From Oegoconia quadripuncta (Eukaryota; Arthropoda; Insecta; Lepidoptera; Autostichidae), in NCBI GenBank assembly GCA_949316235.1, contig OX438750.1:1874501-1938500 (forward strand): a stretch of DNA of 64,000 nucleotides, written 5' to 3'. The translations under genes were made by a program, and so were the position numbers. The notes under the pieces are model-generated. The model did not search any database. It was not told the DNA's origin and was given only the letters and a program-made list of their open reading frames with translations. Shown here piece by piece: positions 1-10,307 of this stretch (the stretch's first letter is position 1; every line of letters begins with the position of its first letter).

Positions 1-79
1 AAATTCAGGTCGTGATTTTTTGCAAATGGATAGAGTAGTGATAGAATGAAAATGTTGTAAGTAGTTATTGGGGTTGTTT

Positions 80-280
80 GAAATCAAATCAAATCAAAAT
101 ATTTATTTATTTATTTTAACTGCAACATGTACACAATACTTATGCTAATAACAGGTAATTATAGTATAGTACTCATGCACATACCCTGTCAGGGTGAAGC
201 AGCGGTCAGAGGACGTCCTGTCTAATTTGTTTACCTCTATGCAATTTTTGTGTAACCTCGCAATTTTTTTTTTTATGTAT
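80..280 (-). repeat. LINE 3' end with pentanucleotide tail
   Basis: Read on the minus strand, this ends in repeated GATTT units followed by TTTA units, the usual tail of a non-LTR retrotransposon. No coding remnant is recognisable upstream of the tail. The following stretch to about 700 is AT-rich and shows nothing else I can name. Confidence 0.45.
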
Positions 281-717
281 TTCCCTTTTTAAAGAACCAA
301 CAACAATAATTAAGTACATGTGAGATAATTTATATGCTAGATTATGTGCGAGTTATCAGATTATTATTATAAGAATTACAGTTTATATATTTTAGATATT
401 TATGTTTTCCGTTAGTAAATGAATGAATTGAATTGTTATTATTTAATTATTTATTATTGTCAATATGTGATTGTTTTTTATTTTAATTATGGAGTATTTA
501 TTATTTATTTACATTCAAGTATAACAATCTTGTACACAATTGTGAGAGTGTCCTGTTAAGCTTCTTAAAACTTGTGTTTGGATACTCTGCTCTCCATTCT
601 TGTAGTATTTTAGTTATCGACGATATGATAGTGTTTGCTCGAACTTCAGGCGATGTGATGATTTACTTTGCTTCGCGATAATGTCGAAGCGCGTTAATAC
701 GACGCCAGTTTAGGGTA

Positions 718-1436
718 TGGGCTGGTAAGACCCGTCACCATGTATGGATATTGTTGGGCAATGAAAGAGACTGATAATAAAATAAAAGAATAAAAATTGC
801 TTATTTTCTCACCACAAATGACGCTTTACAAAGTGATTTTAGGACTAGGTAATACATAGAACTCATTTGTGGGAAGACTGGTGCCTGAAAAGGAAGAACC
901 AGAATTACTGGTCACCAGGCCCCCCAGGCAGAGATATGGTGATTGAGGAAGAAATACTTAAGGAAAGATACAAGCGAGAAGGAAATCACGAAACATAAGA
1001 CCTGGTTCTTGGAGTGGAGTTGCAGTGTTGTGCACTGTTTTTAACCCGCGACGAAAAACCACGGGTGTTATGTGTTTGTTGGCGTTATATGTGTATGTAT
1101 GTCCAGTCTCTGTCCGCAAGCAATAAGCGGTCCAGTTGGAATGATGTTACCAATGTTTACATTTATAGTTGTTATTTAAAGAATAAATTACCCTAGTACT
1201 TGGAATATTTCTTCGGTTTCGGCGTAGTTTAAGTTTTGAAGCCAGTATGATGCCAGCCACTGATGAAAGTAGAATGCATGTCCGGGTCAGTACGCTTCCA
1301 CCTCCGACCTCATCTTCACTTAACTTCAGGTGTGATTGAGATCAAGTACCAACCCGTTGTGCAAAAAAGAGAAAAAAAAGGATGTGTGGTGTGACTAGAA
1401 TGGATAAGATCAGGAATGAGTATATCAGAGGAAGGA
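718..1436 (+). pseudogene. RTE-type retrotransposon C-terminus, split in three
   Basis: Three short plus-strand pieces match successive parts of the RTE C-terminal region that is better preserved at 50732-50929. They are a YGYCWAMKETD-like piece at about 738-770, a TDESRMHV piece at 1258-1280, and MCGVTRMDKIRNEYIRG at 1381-1434. The first gap (about 770-1257) holds unidentified sequence. The second (1282-1380) is exactly a SINE-A 3' part. The element is therefore an old RTE copy broken by later insertions, and it makes no protein. Clade assignment rests on the MCGVTRMDKIRNEYIRG block known from insect RTE elements. Confidence 0.6.
1282..1380 (+). mobile_element. SINE-A, 3' part, inside RTE remnant
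   Basis: Only the last third of SINE-A is present, from CCGGGTCAGTACGCTTCCAC to the GTTGTGC end with an A-rich tail. The RTE frame stops just before it and resumes just after it, so it inserted into the RTE copy as a 5'-truncated SINE. Confidence 0.75.
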
Positions 1437-1717
1437 GCTTTACTTACCCTCATCGTCCTTGTCGAAACAGTGGCTCGCCGAGGCACCCGGGGGCCTGGAG
1501 CCGTCGCGCATCGCACCGCGCTGATACCACGTAGTGACCACTACTTCATAACCTTCCCTGAGGCCTATTCACTGTCCTTGTTACTACTCTACAATATATT
1601 ATTCACTTGTATAGATATTGTTAAGTCGTTTTGAATTCTAGAAAAATACTTCCCACTTTCCTGTATTCACAGATAAGGATTCTTTTAATTTGATACGTTT
1701 TAGCAGCGAGTTTTAGC

Positions 1718-2085
1718 AAATGCGAAAGTTTGGATGTTTTTTTTATTGCTCAAAACGGATGTACGATTGGTGTAGTGGATAGTGATCCTGTCAGCGAAAC
1801 CAACGGTTGCGGATTAGAGTCCCGCGAGGGGTAAATGTTTGTGTGATGAATACGAACATTTATTCCCGAGTAATGGCTGTTTATATTAATATGTATGTAT
1901 ATTTATCCGTTATCTAGTTTCCATAGCACAAGCTTTGCTTAATTTGGGACTAGATGATTGGTTTAAGTGTCCGAAATATTTATTTATTATTAATTTATTA
2001 AAAAAAAAACGGATTTGGATGAAATTTGGTATATAGATACGAGTAGAAGGATTCTGATATTAGCAACTTTGCTGAGTCAATTCAA
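1718..2085 (+). mobile_element. Helitron-like non-autonomous piece (interrupted)
   Basis: The phrases AAATGCGAAAGTTTGGATG and ATTTGGATGAAATTTGG are the first half of the Helitron-like family seen complete at 52266-52500 and 52740-52975. A SINE-B copy splits it. The 3' half with the hairpin and CTAG end is missing here. Confidence 0.5.
1761..2003 (+). mobile_element. SINE-B, full length, with 9-bp TSD
   Basis: The head is tRNA-like, with A-box-like TGGTGTAGTGG and a slightly mutated B box (GGATTAGAGTCCC). It is followed by the shared central block ATGTTTGTGTGATGAATACG and a tail ending in AAATATTTATTTATTATT. The copy is flanked by AAAACGGAT at 1752-1760 and 2004-2012, a clean target-site duplication in the Helitron-like host. 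Confidence 0.85.
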
Positions 2086-2138
2086 ATTTTATCCTAAGTC
2101 TAGTCTAAACTTCGTTTATTTTGAGATGATACATATTT

Positions 2139-2380
2139 TCACCCGACTGCCCAAGGAAGGAGGGTAATGTTTTTCGAGTGTACGTATTTATGTATGTCCG
2201 TTCGTTTGACGCATCCTGTATCCTAAACGGCTTGACCGATTTCGAAGTGCATGGTGTCGTTAGATTCGTCTTGGTACCCAGATGGTCGTAGGATACATTT
2301 TAAGATAAAAAAAATCCAAAATGGCGTCCGCAAAATACAAAATATGCTGTCGGGTTTTTGGGTTTTGCAATACTTAAATA
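2139..2380 (+). repeat. Dispersed repeat D
   Basis: It begins CCGACTGCCCAAGGAAGGAG and continues through a stretch about falling to zero and crossing a CGATTTCGAAG block. A second copy at 55318-55860 carries a nested MITE, and a short inverted fragment is at 22150-22195. Copy 2139-2380 serves as the empty site for that MITE. An open frame from 2251 to 2586 runs across this repeat and is not a gene. Confidence 0.6.
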
Positions 2381-2402
2381 GTTATTTATTTATTTATTTA
2401 TT

Positions 2403-2896
2403 ACTAGCTTTGCCTATGTGGAATAACTTAATCGTGGAAATTTATTTAGCCCCCGAGAACTACTCACTTTATTGGCATAAAATATATGGATTAAGACATA
2501 TATTTATATCCTATGTCTTAATCCAGGGTATATGCTATCTATATAACAAATTTCATTTTTTTTATGCACGACGGGTTCGTACTTGACCTCAATCACACCT
2601 GATGTTAAGTGAAGATGAGGTAGAAGGTGGAAGCGTACTGACCCGGAAACCCCAACACATTTGGGGGACTCTCTATCTTATCTCTGACAACCAGAACACA
2701 ACAATGCTATTAACATTGCTGTTTGGCGGCAGATTTAGATAAGATGGTGGTAGCTAGCCAGGCGGACATTTAAAATGCCCTACCACCAAACGGAATTCAA
2801 TTTCATTGAAATCCTTTCATCCGTTTCACCGTGATTGTGCAACAAACAATCATCCTAACTTTAGCATTTAAATTATTACTTTTTATAGCTACAAAA
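2403..2896 (-). mobile_element. Helitron-like piece, minus strand, interrupted by SINE-A
   Basis: On the plus strand it starts with ACTAGCTTTGCC, the complement of the family's CTAG 3' end. It ends near TTTAGCATTTAAATTATTA, the complement of the family's start. SINE-A interrupts it at 2558-2798. The family resembles Lep1-like Helitrons (TC start, GC hairpin, CTAG end); that identification is from memory of the family. Confidence 0.5.
2558..2798 (-). mobile_element. SINE-A, 5'-truncated, with 9-bp TSD
   Basis: This is a minus-strand copy from the A/T tail to about the middle of the element; the tRNA-like head is absent. AATTTCATT occurs at 2549-2557 and again at 2799-2807, giving a clear duplication of the Helitron-like target. 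Confidence 0.85.
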
Positions 2897-2911
2897 AATC
2901 TTTCTTAGTTT

Positions 2912-3148
2912 TTTTTTTTTTTTTTTTTTAATATTTCGTACACTTACACCAATCACCTAGTCCCAAACTAAGCAAAGCTTGTGCTATGGATACTAGATAA
3001 CGGATAAACATACATAAATATTTATATAAACATCGAAGACTCGGGAATAAATGTTCGTATTCATCACACAAACATTTACCCCTCGCGGGATTCGAACCCC
3101 CAACCGTTGGTTTCGCTGACAGGGTCACTATCCACTACACCAACCGGT
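2912..3148 (-). mobile_element. SINE-B, full length
   Basis: Minus-strand copy with a T-rich tail at the left, the central block, a B box (GGTTCGAATCC with one mismatch) and the A-box-like GGTGTAGTGGATAG at the right. Between 3150 and 3510 I see only AT-rich sequence. Confidence 0.85.
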
Positions 3149-3517
3149 AAAGTTCATTTACCTTTTTAACACTTTATTGTTTAAACTGTATGTGTTTCTA
3201 TTATAAAACTACACATTAATTATAAATGCTTCCACAACGAATCTCACTGTACACTTAAACTATACATTTACTACTCATTAAAGTTTATTTCACTACATTT
3301 ATTTAGCGCCATCTATCGGCCGTTTACGGAGTTTCATGATTTAATCGACGTCTTTTGATTGGTCGAGAGTACACTATGACGTTGCTTTAGCATTATTTTT
3401 TTTAATTATATAGCTCCAAACATTCTCGAATCTGTAACAAAAAGAAAAGAGGTTTTATTACAAAATTTCAGTTATGTGAAAAATTGACAATGATATTTGA
3501 ATTTGGCGATTGGAATT

Positions 3518-3737
3518 GACGACCGACTGGTGCAGTGGATAGTGACCCTATCGAGTTGCGGGTTCGAATCCCGCGAGGGATAACTGTTTGTGTGATGAAT
3601 ACGAACATATTCCCGAGTCTTGGATGTTTACATAAATATTTATGTATATTTATCAGTTATCTAGTATCCATAGCACAAGCTTTGCTTAGTTTGGGACTAA
3701 ATGATTGGTGTAAGTGTCCTAAATATTTGTTATTGTT
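3518..3737 (+). mobile_element. SINE-B, full length
   Basis: Head with GGTGCAGTGG and GGTTCGAATCCC, the central block, and an AAATATTTGTTATT tail. A short internal deletion removes part of the head between the A and B boxes (the segment normally reading GTCAGCGAAACCAACG). Confidence 0.85.
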
Positions 3738-3990
3738 AATTCGAGGGAGAGGCCATTCAACGAATCCAACTCGGTTGGGCGGCGTTTAAGAAACTGCGCA
3801 ATGCCTTCACAAAGAATTACGTTGAAATAAATGCTTGATGGGGCCAGGGCAAGCCTCCCACGAGGTGGACCGACGATTTGGTAAAGATCGCGGGAAGCCG
3901 CTGGATGCGAGCAGCGCAGGACCGATCGTTGTGGAGGTCCTTGGGGGAGGCCTTTGTCCAGCAATGGACGTCTTTCGGCTGATATGATGA
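3738..3990 (+). pseudogene. RTE-type retrotransposon C-terminus, internally deleted
   Basis: A plus-strand frame reads RIQLGWAAFKKLRNAF, the RTE block just before the C-terminal domain. It then jumps to PPTRWTDDLV and AQDRSLWRSLGEAFVQQWTS, the last residues of the ORF. The segment normally between them is missing and there are stop codons. The 3' end GGCTGATATGATGA matches the 3' end of the minus-strand copy at 41285. Confidence 0.7.
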
Positions 3991-4059
3991 AACGTTTGAA
4001 GTTTATAGAAAAATAAACTTATTCACCCTTTGATTAGACTTGACACGTATAAGATAATT

Positions 4060-4240
4060 TAATTCTGTACGGCAATTAAAATATTTAATAATCCACCTGA
4101 CATTTTTAAAACTTTACCATTAAATCAACTTAAACGTAAACTCTTCGAATAGCTTCTGGACAAACGCTTTTACAGTGCGAATGAATTTCTCAATGATAAA
4201 TTTAAAATGAAATCATAAAGCTTGACATGGTTAAATGTAC
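4060..4240 (+). pseudogene. Non-LTR RT C-terminal fragment next to mariner
   Basis: A plus-strand frame with one internal stop reads NPPDIFKTLPLNQLKRKLFE and then DKRFYSANEFLNDK. This is the pattern at the very end of Jockey/CR1-type ORF2 proteins in insects. It is truncated upstream and ends at the mariner. The LINE sequence on the far side of the mariner belongs to a different region or family, so I cannot call a simple split. Confidence 0.55.
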
Positions 4241-5554
4241 TACTCTGTGTAAAAAGTATCGGGAATATGTCAATAAAAAGACCCGCGTAAAAGAGGTCGT
4301 TCTAATTTTTTTACTGCATGTTGGTAGCACTGTACTGATTTAGCGCGCAAAATTTGAGCGGGATCTGTCATTTAATTTGTTTTAAACTACACTTTTTGTT
4401 GGTCATAGTTTTGAGTCCTCGGCGATTTTTACAATGGAAAATATTGTTGAACAAAGAGTGTGCCTTAAATTTTGTGTTTCAAATGATATTTCATGTGGTG
4501 AATCACTAAAAATGTTGCGAAATACCTACGGCGAATCGTGTATATCGAAAACAAGGGCTTATGAATGGTATAAGGCTTTTAAAGAAGGCCGAGAAGTAGT
4601 AGTAGACTTGCCTCGTTCTGGTAGACCTTCAACCGCTACGACCAAAGAAAACATCGACAGAATCAAGAAGCTAGTGCTCGAAAATCGACGTATGAGTCTG
4701 AGAGAGTTGGCTAGTGAGGTGAACATATCTTTTAAGTCCGTCCACAACATTCTCATTGACATTTTAGGCATGAAACGCGTCGCCGCTCGACTAGTTCCAA
4801 AAGAGCTCAATTTTGTTCAAAAAGCGCAGCGAAAGCATGTCGCTGAAGACATGGTTTCCCGAGCTTCTACGGATCCGACCTTTATGAAACGTATAATAAC
4901 TGGCGACGAGACATGGGTTTATGAGTACGACATGCAAACAAGCCAACAGTCTTCAGAATGGCGTCTCGAAAACGAGCCGAAACCCAAAAAACCGCGGCAA
5001 AGTCGCTCCAAAATCAAGGTGATGCTGACAGTTTTTTTTGACTACGAAATTCACTCCGAATTCCTTCCAGAGGGAGAAACAGTGAATAAAGAATATTATT
5101 TAGGCGTCATGAAGCATTTGCGTGAGAGTATCCGCCGAAAACGTCCAGATTTGTGGCAACAGAACTCATGGATGCTGCACCATGATAATGCACCATCACA
5201 CACAGCCATTATAGTGAAAGAGTTTTTAGCGAAAAATTCAACAAAAGTTCTCGACCAAGCACCGTATTCACCTGATATGGCTCCGTCTGACTTTTTTTTA
5301 TTTCCCAAGTTAAAATTACCACTTCGAGGAAAACGTTTTGAGTCGATAGAAGCCATAAAAGAAAATTCGCTGAATGAGCTAAAGGCCATACCGCAAATAG
5401 CCTATGAAAAATGTATGGAAGACTGGGTGAAGCGGTGGAGATGTTGTATTGCAAGCGATGGGGCCTACTTTGAAGGCGATAAAATAAATTTAGATGAATA
5501 ATTTGTATTTTTTGTTTTATTGACAAATTCCCGATACTTAGTACACTGAATGTA
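4241..5554 (+). mobile_element. mariner element, apparently complete
   Basis: The 1.3-kb unit has terminal inverted repeats at 4247-4278 and 5515-5546. They are identical at 29 of 32 positions and share AAGTATCGGGAA and TGTCAATAAAA. TA dinucleotides lie just outside (4241-4242 and 5553-5554), as expected for mariner insertion at TA, although the exact outer TIR base is uncertain because the two ends differ slightly there. It contains one uninterrupted transposase gene. Length and arrangement fit a full mariner. Confidence 0.9.
4434..5501 (+). CDS. mariner transposase (DD34D)
   Basis: This 355-residue protein would cut and join mariner DNA at TA targets. The N-terminal half (about 1-115) holds two helix-turn-helix-type regions that bind the inverted repeats. 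LVPKEL at 120-125 is the WVPHEL-like linker motif. The catalytic triad is D158 (ITGDETW), D251 (HHDNAPSH) and D286 (YSPDMAPSDFF), giving the diagnostic spacing of 34 residues between the last two. Length is normal for the family (about 345-355). The segment FFDYEIHSEF looks a couple of residues shorter than the usual form, possibly a small in-frame deletion near the active site. The start at 4434 follows the 5' inverted repeat and a short leader; no splice sites are needed. The sequence is closer to mariners of the DD34D group with the YEW and PKKPRQSR blocks than to Himar1; the subfamily is not settled. Confidence 0.95.
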   Translation: MENIVEQRVCLKFCVSNDISCGESLKMLRNTYGESCISKTRAYEWYKAFKEGREVVVDLPRSGRPSTATTKENIDRIKKLVLENRRMSLRELASEVNISFKSVHNILIDILGMKRVAARLVPKELNFVQKAQRKHVAEDMVSRASTDPTFMKRIITGDETWVYEYDMQTSQQSSEWRLENEPKPKKPRQSRSKIKVMLTVFFDYEIHSEFLPEGETVNKEYYLGVMKHLRESIRRKRPDLWQQNSWMLHHDNAPSHTAIIVKEFLAKNSTKVLDQAPYSPDMAPSDFFLFPKLKLPLRGKRFESIEAIKENSLNELKAIPQIAYEKCMEDWVKRWRCCIASDGAYFEGDKINLDE

Positions 5555-5556
5555 TG

Positions 5557-5992
5557 TGTAACACTGAAAAATTATGTTTATTAGTGGAACGACGTGCCAT
5601 GAGACTCATAGGTGATAATTCGATGACTGCTAAATTGCAGAGCCTTGAACACCGTCGCAAAGTCGCCTGTCTCTCAGTTTTTTACAGGATGCATTTCGGG
5701 GAGTGTGCGTTGGAATTACATAATCTTATTTCACCCTTCCATCTTCGGACCACTAGGCGTGGGGAGGGATTCCCACCCGTATATAGTTAACATACCAAAC
5801 ATTCGCACTTAGCGGTTCGACTATTCATTCATAATGCGAACAGCCAAGGCTTGGAACTCCCTTCCGGCGTCAGTCTTTCCTGAATCCTACAACCTTGGGA
5901 TCTTCAAGAGCAGAGTGAATAGGCATTTACTGGGATCGCGTGCTTCATCTTCGACCACATCGTCCCTTTTCATCAGGTGAAATTGTTGTCAA
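5557..5992 (+). pseudogene. Non-LTR retrotransposon C-terminus (family with AKAWNSLPAS)
   Basis: The first frame (5554-5790) reads VERRAMRLIGDNS and RRKVACLSVFYRMHFGECA, the region after the RT domain in CR1/Jockey-like ORF2. After a stop and a frameshift the end continues with TAKAWNSLPASVFPESYNLG and RVNRHLLGSRA, and the CATCAGGTGAAATTG 3' end follows. Related copies are at 18640-18862, 26525-26690 and 49617-49745. It begins right at the mariner's edge and is broken. Confidence 0.65.
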
Positions 5993-5999
5993 ACGAGAA

Positions 6000-6230
6000 T
6001 CCAGTCAATCATAAAAAAAAATATATTTTTTATGGCTGTTATAGAATCACAATGTTTACATGCCGATTTCGTAGAATATAGAAACTTAACTAATATTATA
6101 ACATCTGTACCTGCATGACTATATTCTTATGTAAATAAATGATTATCAAGATATCTCAAGTTGTCTCAGTAACTCAGTCAGCCTATTTATAGATATCTAT
6201 ATAACTATTTAATATTATATATATATATGT
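6000..6230. other. AT-rich stretch, nothing recognised
   Basis: Low-complexity AT-rich DNA with a short run of alternating TA near 6218. No repeat family or reading frame could be supported. Confidence 0.5.
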
Positions 6231-6790
6231 CGGAGATAGCGATAAATTAGCGATAGAATTCATTATTCGAACGGTCAACTGACTATCATAGTACGCGGTT
6301 AATGTGAAGTAAACCTGGTGGCGCTGGTATCGCCGGAGGAGGAGCGGTGACGACGTTAACGGTAATATAAGGTCGGCACATCGAAAATGACAGACACCTT
6401 GCTACCAGCCGTCGAAGGAGTCGGAGCTCCACTGAACACATCACGACTGTGAGTGATTTGATTTTTATCACCGACGCTTGGAAGAATCCGGTGAGTCGTT
6501 AGCTAATAAGAAGTTGATCATGGGATTTGAGCAAGGAGGAACTATAGACAAGGTACGGCTGAGTTTCACAGAGTGCACGCGGGGGCCAAGTTGTATGGCA
6601 CGAGGGGCGTGCACATGTTTTCTATTGAACAGAAAGCATCTCAGGTTTCATGATCATAATCGAATGTGAATATCTTGTCGATTTCCTATAGTAGCTTGCA
6701 ATAATATCGCCTTTGCCCGAGCACCCTTTACCACGCGACTGGCACGCGTCCCGGTCGCTAGTAACGCCCACCCCCGAACCCACCATCTAC
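6231..6790. other. Unidentified higher-GC segment
   Basis: Base composition is more balanced than in the neighbours. Short open frames on both strands are unlike any family I know. AATCCGGTGAGTCG near 6490 resembles a splice donor. It could be part of an LTR element or of a host transcript; nothing decides between these. Confidence 0.25.
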
Positions 6791-7054
6791 GACATATATA
6801 TATCATACGTAAGTATTTATTAATATGTATTTTAGTATATAGGCTTTTATACTATGTATTTATTGTGTGTAATATTTTTTGGTCTTATAAAATAGTCCTA
6901 TAATCAAACCATTATTGCTTTAAATTTTAATGTTTTATCTTTTGTCAATTGTGTTCCTATAACAGTGATGTTTTTTTTAATGTATTGTTCTATATTTTAA
7001 GTATCGCTCTTTGACTATATAGGTACAATAAAAAACTTTAACTTCGTTTTTCCT

Positions 7055-7165
7055 TCCGAGGGTTTGCTGGAAGAAATCTCTTACAGAGATAAGCTCGCCT
7101 TTTGTGTAGTATTGTAATTTCTGTCCTATGTTTGTTCAATGTATGTTTGTATACTTATAATGTAA
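7055..7165 (+). repeat. LINE 3'-UTR family 3
   Basis: It carries the block GCTGGAAGAAATCTC, then GAGATAAGCTCGCC and a terminal AATAAAGTG. The same order of blocks occurs at about ten places in the window, always at a retrotransposon-like 3' end. Confidence 0.55.
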
Positions 7166-7496
7166 TAAAGTGTTAAATTAAAAATAAATAAATTACTTAC
7201 TTTAAACAGGAAAAAATATAAAACGAAACATGCGATGTGAAGCGTCATTAATACACGAAGAGGCTATTTCCTCTCGTATAAATAACTTCATAAATACTTC
7301 AACTGCATTGAGGCTTTTACTAACAAATTAGCAAGTATACGCTGTAACAGAGTTTGGGGAGTTAACGGGCACTCAAACTTTGTCGGTAAACTATTTAACG
7401 GAAAGGTCAATTTATTAGGATACACTTGTTTTCTCATGATATGTCTGAAAATTGTACTTAAAATGTGCCATATAATGTGGCAGAAAAAAAAAAAAT

Positions 7497-7790
7497 ATTT
7501 CTGCCTGCGTGGAATAATTTTATCGCGGAAACATATTTATCCTACAGGAACTTTGCTTTCCATCAGGCGACCCGCATGTTCGTTTGCCGCCCTCTCATAT
7601 AAAAAAAAAAAAAAAAAAAAAACTAGTTATTTTATCGGGATAAAAAATATCCCGTGTCGTAAATCAGGGTATGTTCTACCTATATACCGAATTTCATCTA
7701 AATGCGTTCAGCCGTTATGCCGTGATTGAGCCACAAATGAACATACAAACTATCGCATTTATAATATTAGTTAGATATAAAAATTAAATA
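7497..7790 (-). mobile_element. Helitron-like copy with a nested LINE tail
   Basis: The minus-strand Helitron-like family is recognisable from GCCTGCGTGGAATAATTTTA to CGCATTTATAATATTAGTTAG. It is interrupted at about 7552-7622 by a short LINE tail reading CCATCAGGCGACCCGCATG and ending in poly(A). AACT is present on both sides and may be the short target duplication. Confidence 0.5.
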
Positions 7791-8027
7791 TCTTAATTGA
7801 TGTAGGCCTGAGTCGGAGGTAGCAAAAGCAAATTTAACTCAATACATAACTCACAAATTGATCGAGGCGCACGGCAGTGCCTAAGGTAAGTTCTCAAAAA
7901 AGTTTTACGTACAAGGAGCAACACAAAGGCCTCCGCTTCCGGCCTTTATCAATCGAGATATTGAATCTTGTATCGATTTTTTTATATATTTTTTAAAAAG
8001 TTTTAATATAATTACTTATAAATATTA

Positions 8028-9042
8028 GGGATTACTAATTTTTGGGCAAAAAACGTGCCAAGGTATGTTTCCCAAATTTTCATTTGGCAAAAAAACATTT
8101 GGCAAAATAACTTTTCGCAATTTTACAGTTAGCAATACGGCAATTTATTGTTTAACAAATAATTACACGGCAATGGTGTCGATTCGGATGTACAACGAAC
8201 TAACTAAATTTAAAGCAGATACATCCTTTTCTAACACTATTAACATGAAAGGGACGACTATAAATTAAGGCCTGTCAAATTAAGTTAAGAGCTGTCAAAA
8301 CAAGTCGCTCCATAGTATTTTAATCGTGACGTCGCTAGGTGTACACCTAATATTGACAAAGAAGTGCTTGTTTTGATCCTTTAACTTAATTTGACAGGAC
8401 TTAATTATATGTCGTCCTTTTCATGTATTAGTGGTTAGAAAAAGATACATATAATTTAAATTTAGTTAGTTCGTTGTACATCCGAATCGACACCAATGTT
8501 TCATTTACCAAGTATTATGTAGTCAAATATGGTTTGGCATAACATGCTCTTTCCAAAATTATATTGTTATTATACAAATCAATTCACAGTTGGGGTCACA
8601 GTTCTAACCTAACCCACTTTTCTAGCAGTTTTAATCTAGCCCACGTAACAGTACTTAATTATTGTACTTACTTGTTTATTCTGATTGTGTGAAGTGTCAA
8701 TTTAATAGGTAATAATTATGATAATAATAATTTATATCGGACTTTTCATATTTTTACAATTTATCACCCATATTAAAATGAAAATTCGAACGAACTTATT
8801 TTTGGAATATACTTTTTTTTACAAAAGAAAGCATTTACTTTAAGTATTTTTGACTTAATAAAACTTGAGCAAGTAAAAAGTTGCCAAATTAATATTTGAC
8901 CAAGTGATTAAAATGCGAAATATACATTTGCTATAGATTCTTTTGGGCAATGAAACTAGTGCGATAAGTTTTTTGGGAAGTAAAATTGACGAAAAATATT
9001 TTGCCAAACGGGAAGACACCAAATATTAGTGATTAGAAGATT
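8028..9042. mobile_element. Foldback-type element, about 1.0 kb
   Basis: The ends read GGATTACTAATTTTTGG at the left and, complemented from the right, AATCACTAATATTTGG. Both flanks carry many short TTTGGCAAAA-like units in opposite orientations. A second inverted repeat lies inside at 8171-8498. No transposase frame is present. The outer arms are diverged, so the limits are approximate. Confidence 0.4.
8171..8498. mobile_element. MITE with about 130-bp inverted arms
   Basis: The left arm starts TGGTGTCGATTCGGATGTAC and the right arm ends with its complement at 8498. The two arms stay alignable for about 130 bp around a loop of about 65-70 bp. An open frame at 8065-8268 runs through the left arm and is not a gene. 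Confidence 0.7.
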
Positions 9043-9191
9043 AATATTTTAATCAATAACTAAACAGAAGATGCGGGGAAATAAAAGCAATACCAGCGAA
9101 ACGAGATTATCTGGGCTTAGGAAGGATTACCGATAATGCAATACAGAACAAGCAAGCAAGCACGTAATCATGTCGCTAAATTTGGGTCCAC

Positions 9192-9490
9192 GTAGCCGCC
9201 TCAGTGGTTCAGTGTAAATAACATTGGGTTTACGCATCGATGGTCGCGGATTCGATCCCCAGCGGGGTACGTACTCATTTGGTTGGTGGTTTGTCCGCCT
9301 TGTTATCTACCACCATCTTATCTAAATCTGCCGCCAAACACCAATGTTAATAGCATTGTTGTGTTCTGGTTGTCAGAGATAAGATAGCCAGTTCCCCAAT
9401 TAGGATGGGGTTTCCGAGTCAGTACGCTTCCACCTTCGCCCTCATCTTCACTTAGCATCAGGTGTGATTGAGCTCAAGTTACACTTCTGT
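9192..9490 (+). mobile_element. SINE-A, diverged copy
   Basis: Head with CCGCCTCAGTGGTTCAGTG and B box GATTCGATCCC, then the GCCGCCAAACA block and the terminal block ACATCAGG-like TCAGGTGTGATTGAG. It lacks part of the middle and has an altered end. Confidence 0.75.
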
Positions 9491-10012
9491 TCATCCTTTA
9501 TAACTTTAAAAAAAAAATATCTTATAAAACAATATCATAAAAGCATATTATAGACGTGAACGCTGCGCCCGCGATTGTCAACGCTTGCCGTATGAATGGT
9601 TACGTTTTCTAAACGCCAATGGAAACAGACTCTAAGTCTGTATAAAATACGAAAGTTTTGCTTTTCGTATGGGAATTCGTAACCCGTTGTGTTAGAAATA
9701 ATTGGAGCCGACAAGAACAAAGTTCGGGGAAGGCGTCAGTACGGTGTACAGAGAAAACTTTATCAATGTCCAAAGTTGGTCGGGAAATAAAAAATGGGAG
9801 AGTCAATGCAATTTTTTTCCAAGTGTTTTCTTCACTCGAAAAGTGAGCGTTCACTGTAATTATGAAAATGTATACGAAAAGGTGTGTGCAAGACGATGTA
9901 GTCAGTAAGAAGAAAGAGTTATGTTAAGGTTATTATTGGAGATTTTTTTCATCGTTAATCATATTATGTACCAACGATTTACGATTCTATAGCTATTTCC
10001 AAATATGTTTTT
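9491..10012. other. No recognised feature
   Basis: Overlapping short open frames on both strands (9535-9908) show no family motif and overlap one another. I take them as chance frames. Confidence 0.4.
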
Positions 10013-10013
10013 T

Positions 10014-10062
10014 TAATGCACAACGAATTGGTACTTGACCTCAAGCACACCTGATGTTAAGG
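10014..10062 (-). mobile_element. SINE-A 3' tail fragment
   Basis: Only the last 45-50 bp of SINE-A are present: GCACAACG, TTGGTACTTGACCTCAA and CACACCTGATGTTAA. Confidence 0.7.
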
Positions 10063-10064
10063 TC

Positions 10065-10295
10065 CAACTAAAATTTACATTTCTAAATTTTATTTTTTGA
10101 ATAAAATCTGTTAACTTTACAAGTTTATATTTATAAAAGTTTTTTGCGAATCTAAGAAATAATATGGGAAGCACATGACTAGAGCTGTGTTCAAGTTTTT
10201 TTTCATTATGCGATTTGGCCCAGGCATTAAAAAATATTTCATGTGAAACCTTGAAAATATATTCCATTTTCCAAATAAAAATTTGGAATCAAAAA
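10065..10295 (+). repeat. Dispersed repeat P
   Basis: The blocks ATGGGAAGCACATGA, GCATTAAAAAATATTTCATG and CCATTTTCCAAATAAA recur in the same order at 56540-56750. The nature of the element is unknown. Confidence 0.5.
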
Positions 10296-10307
10296 AAAAT
10301 CCAATTT

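Noticed and set aside
2251..2586. 111-codon plus-strand frame
   Set aside because: It spans repeat D, a Helitron-like piece and the end of a SINE-A, three unrelated elements.
5096..5526. Minus-strand frames within the transposase gene
   Set aside because: Shadows of the mariner transposase coding strand.
7436..7729. 97-codon plus-strand frame
   Set aside because: Runs across a Helitron-like copy, a nested LINE tail and its poly(A).
9535..9908. Overlapping frames on both strands of about 60-80 codons
   Set aside because: No motif, mutual overlap and no splice or promoter context.
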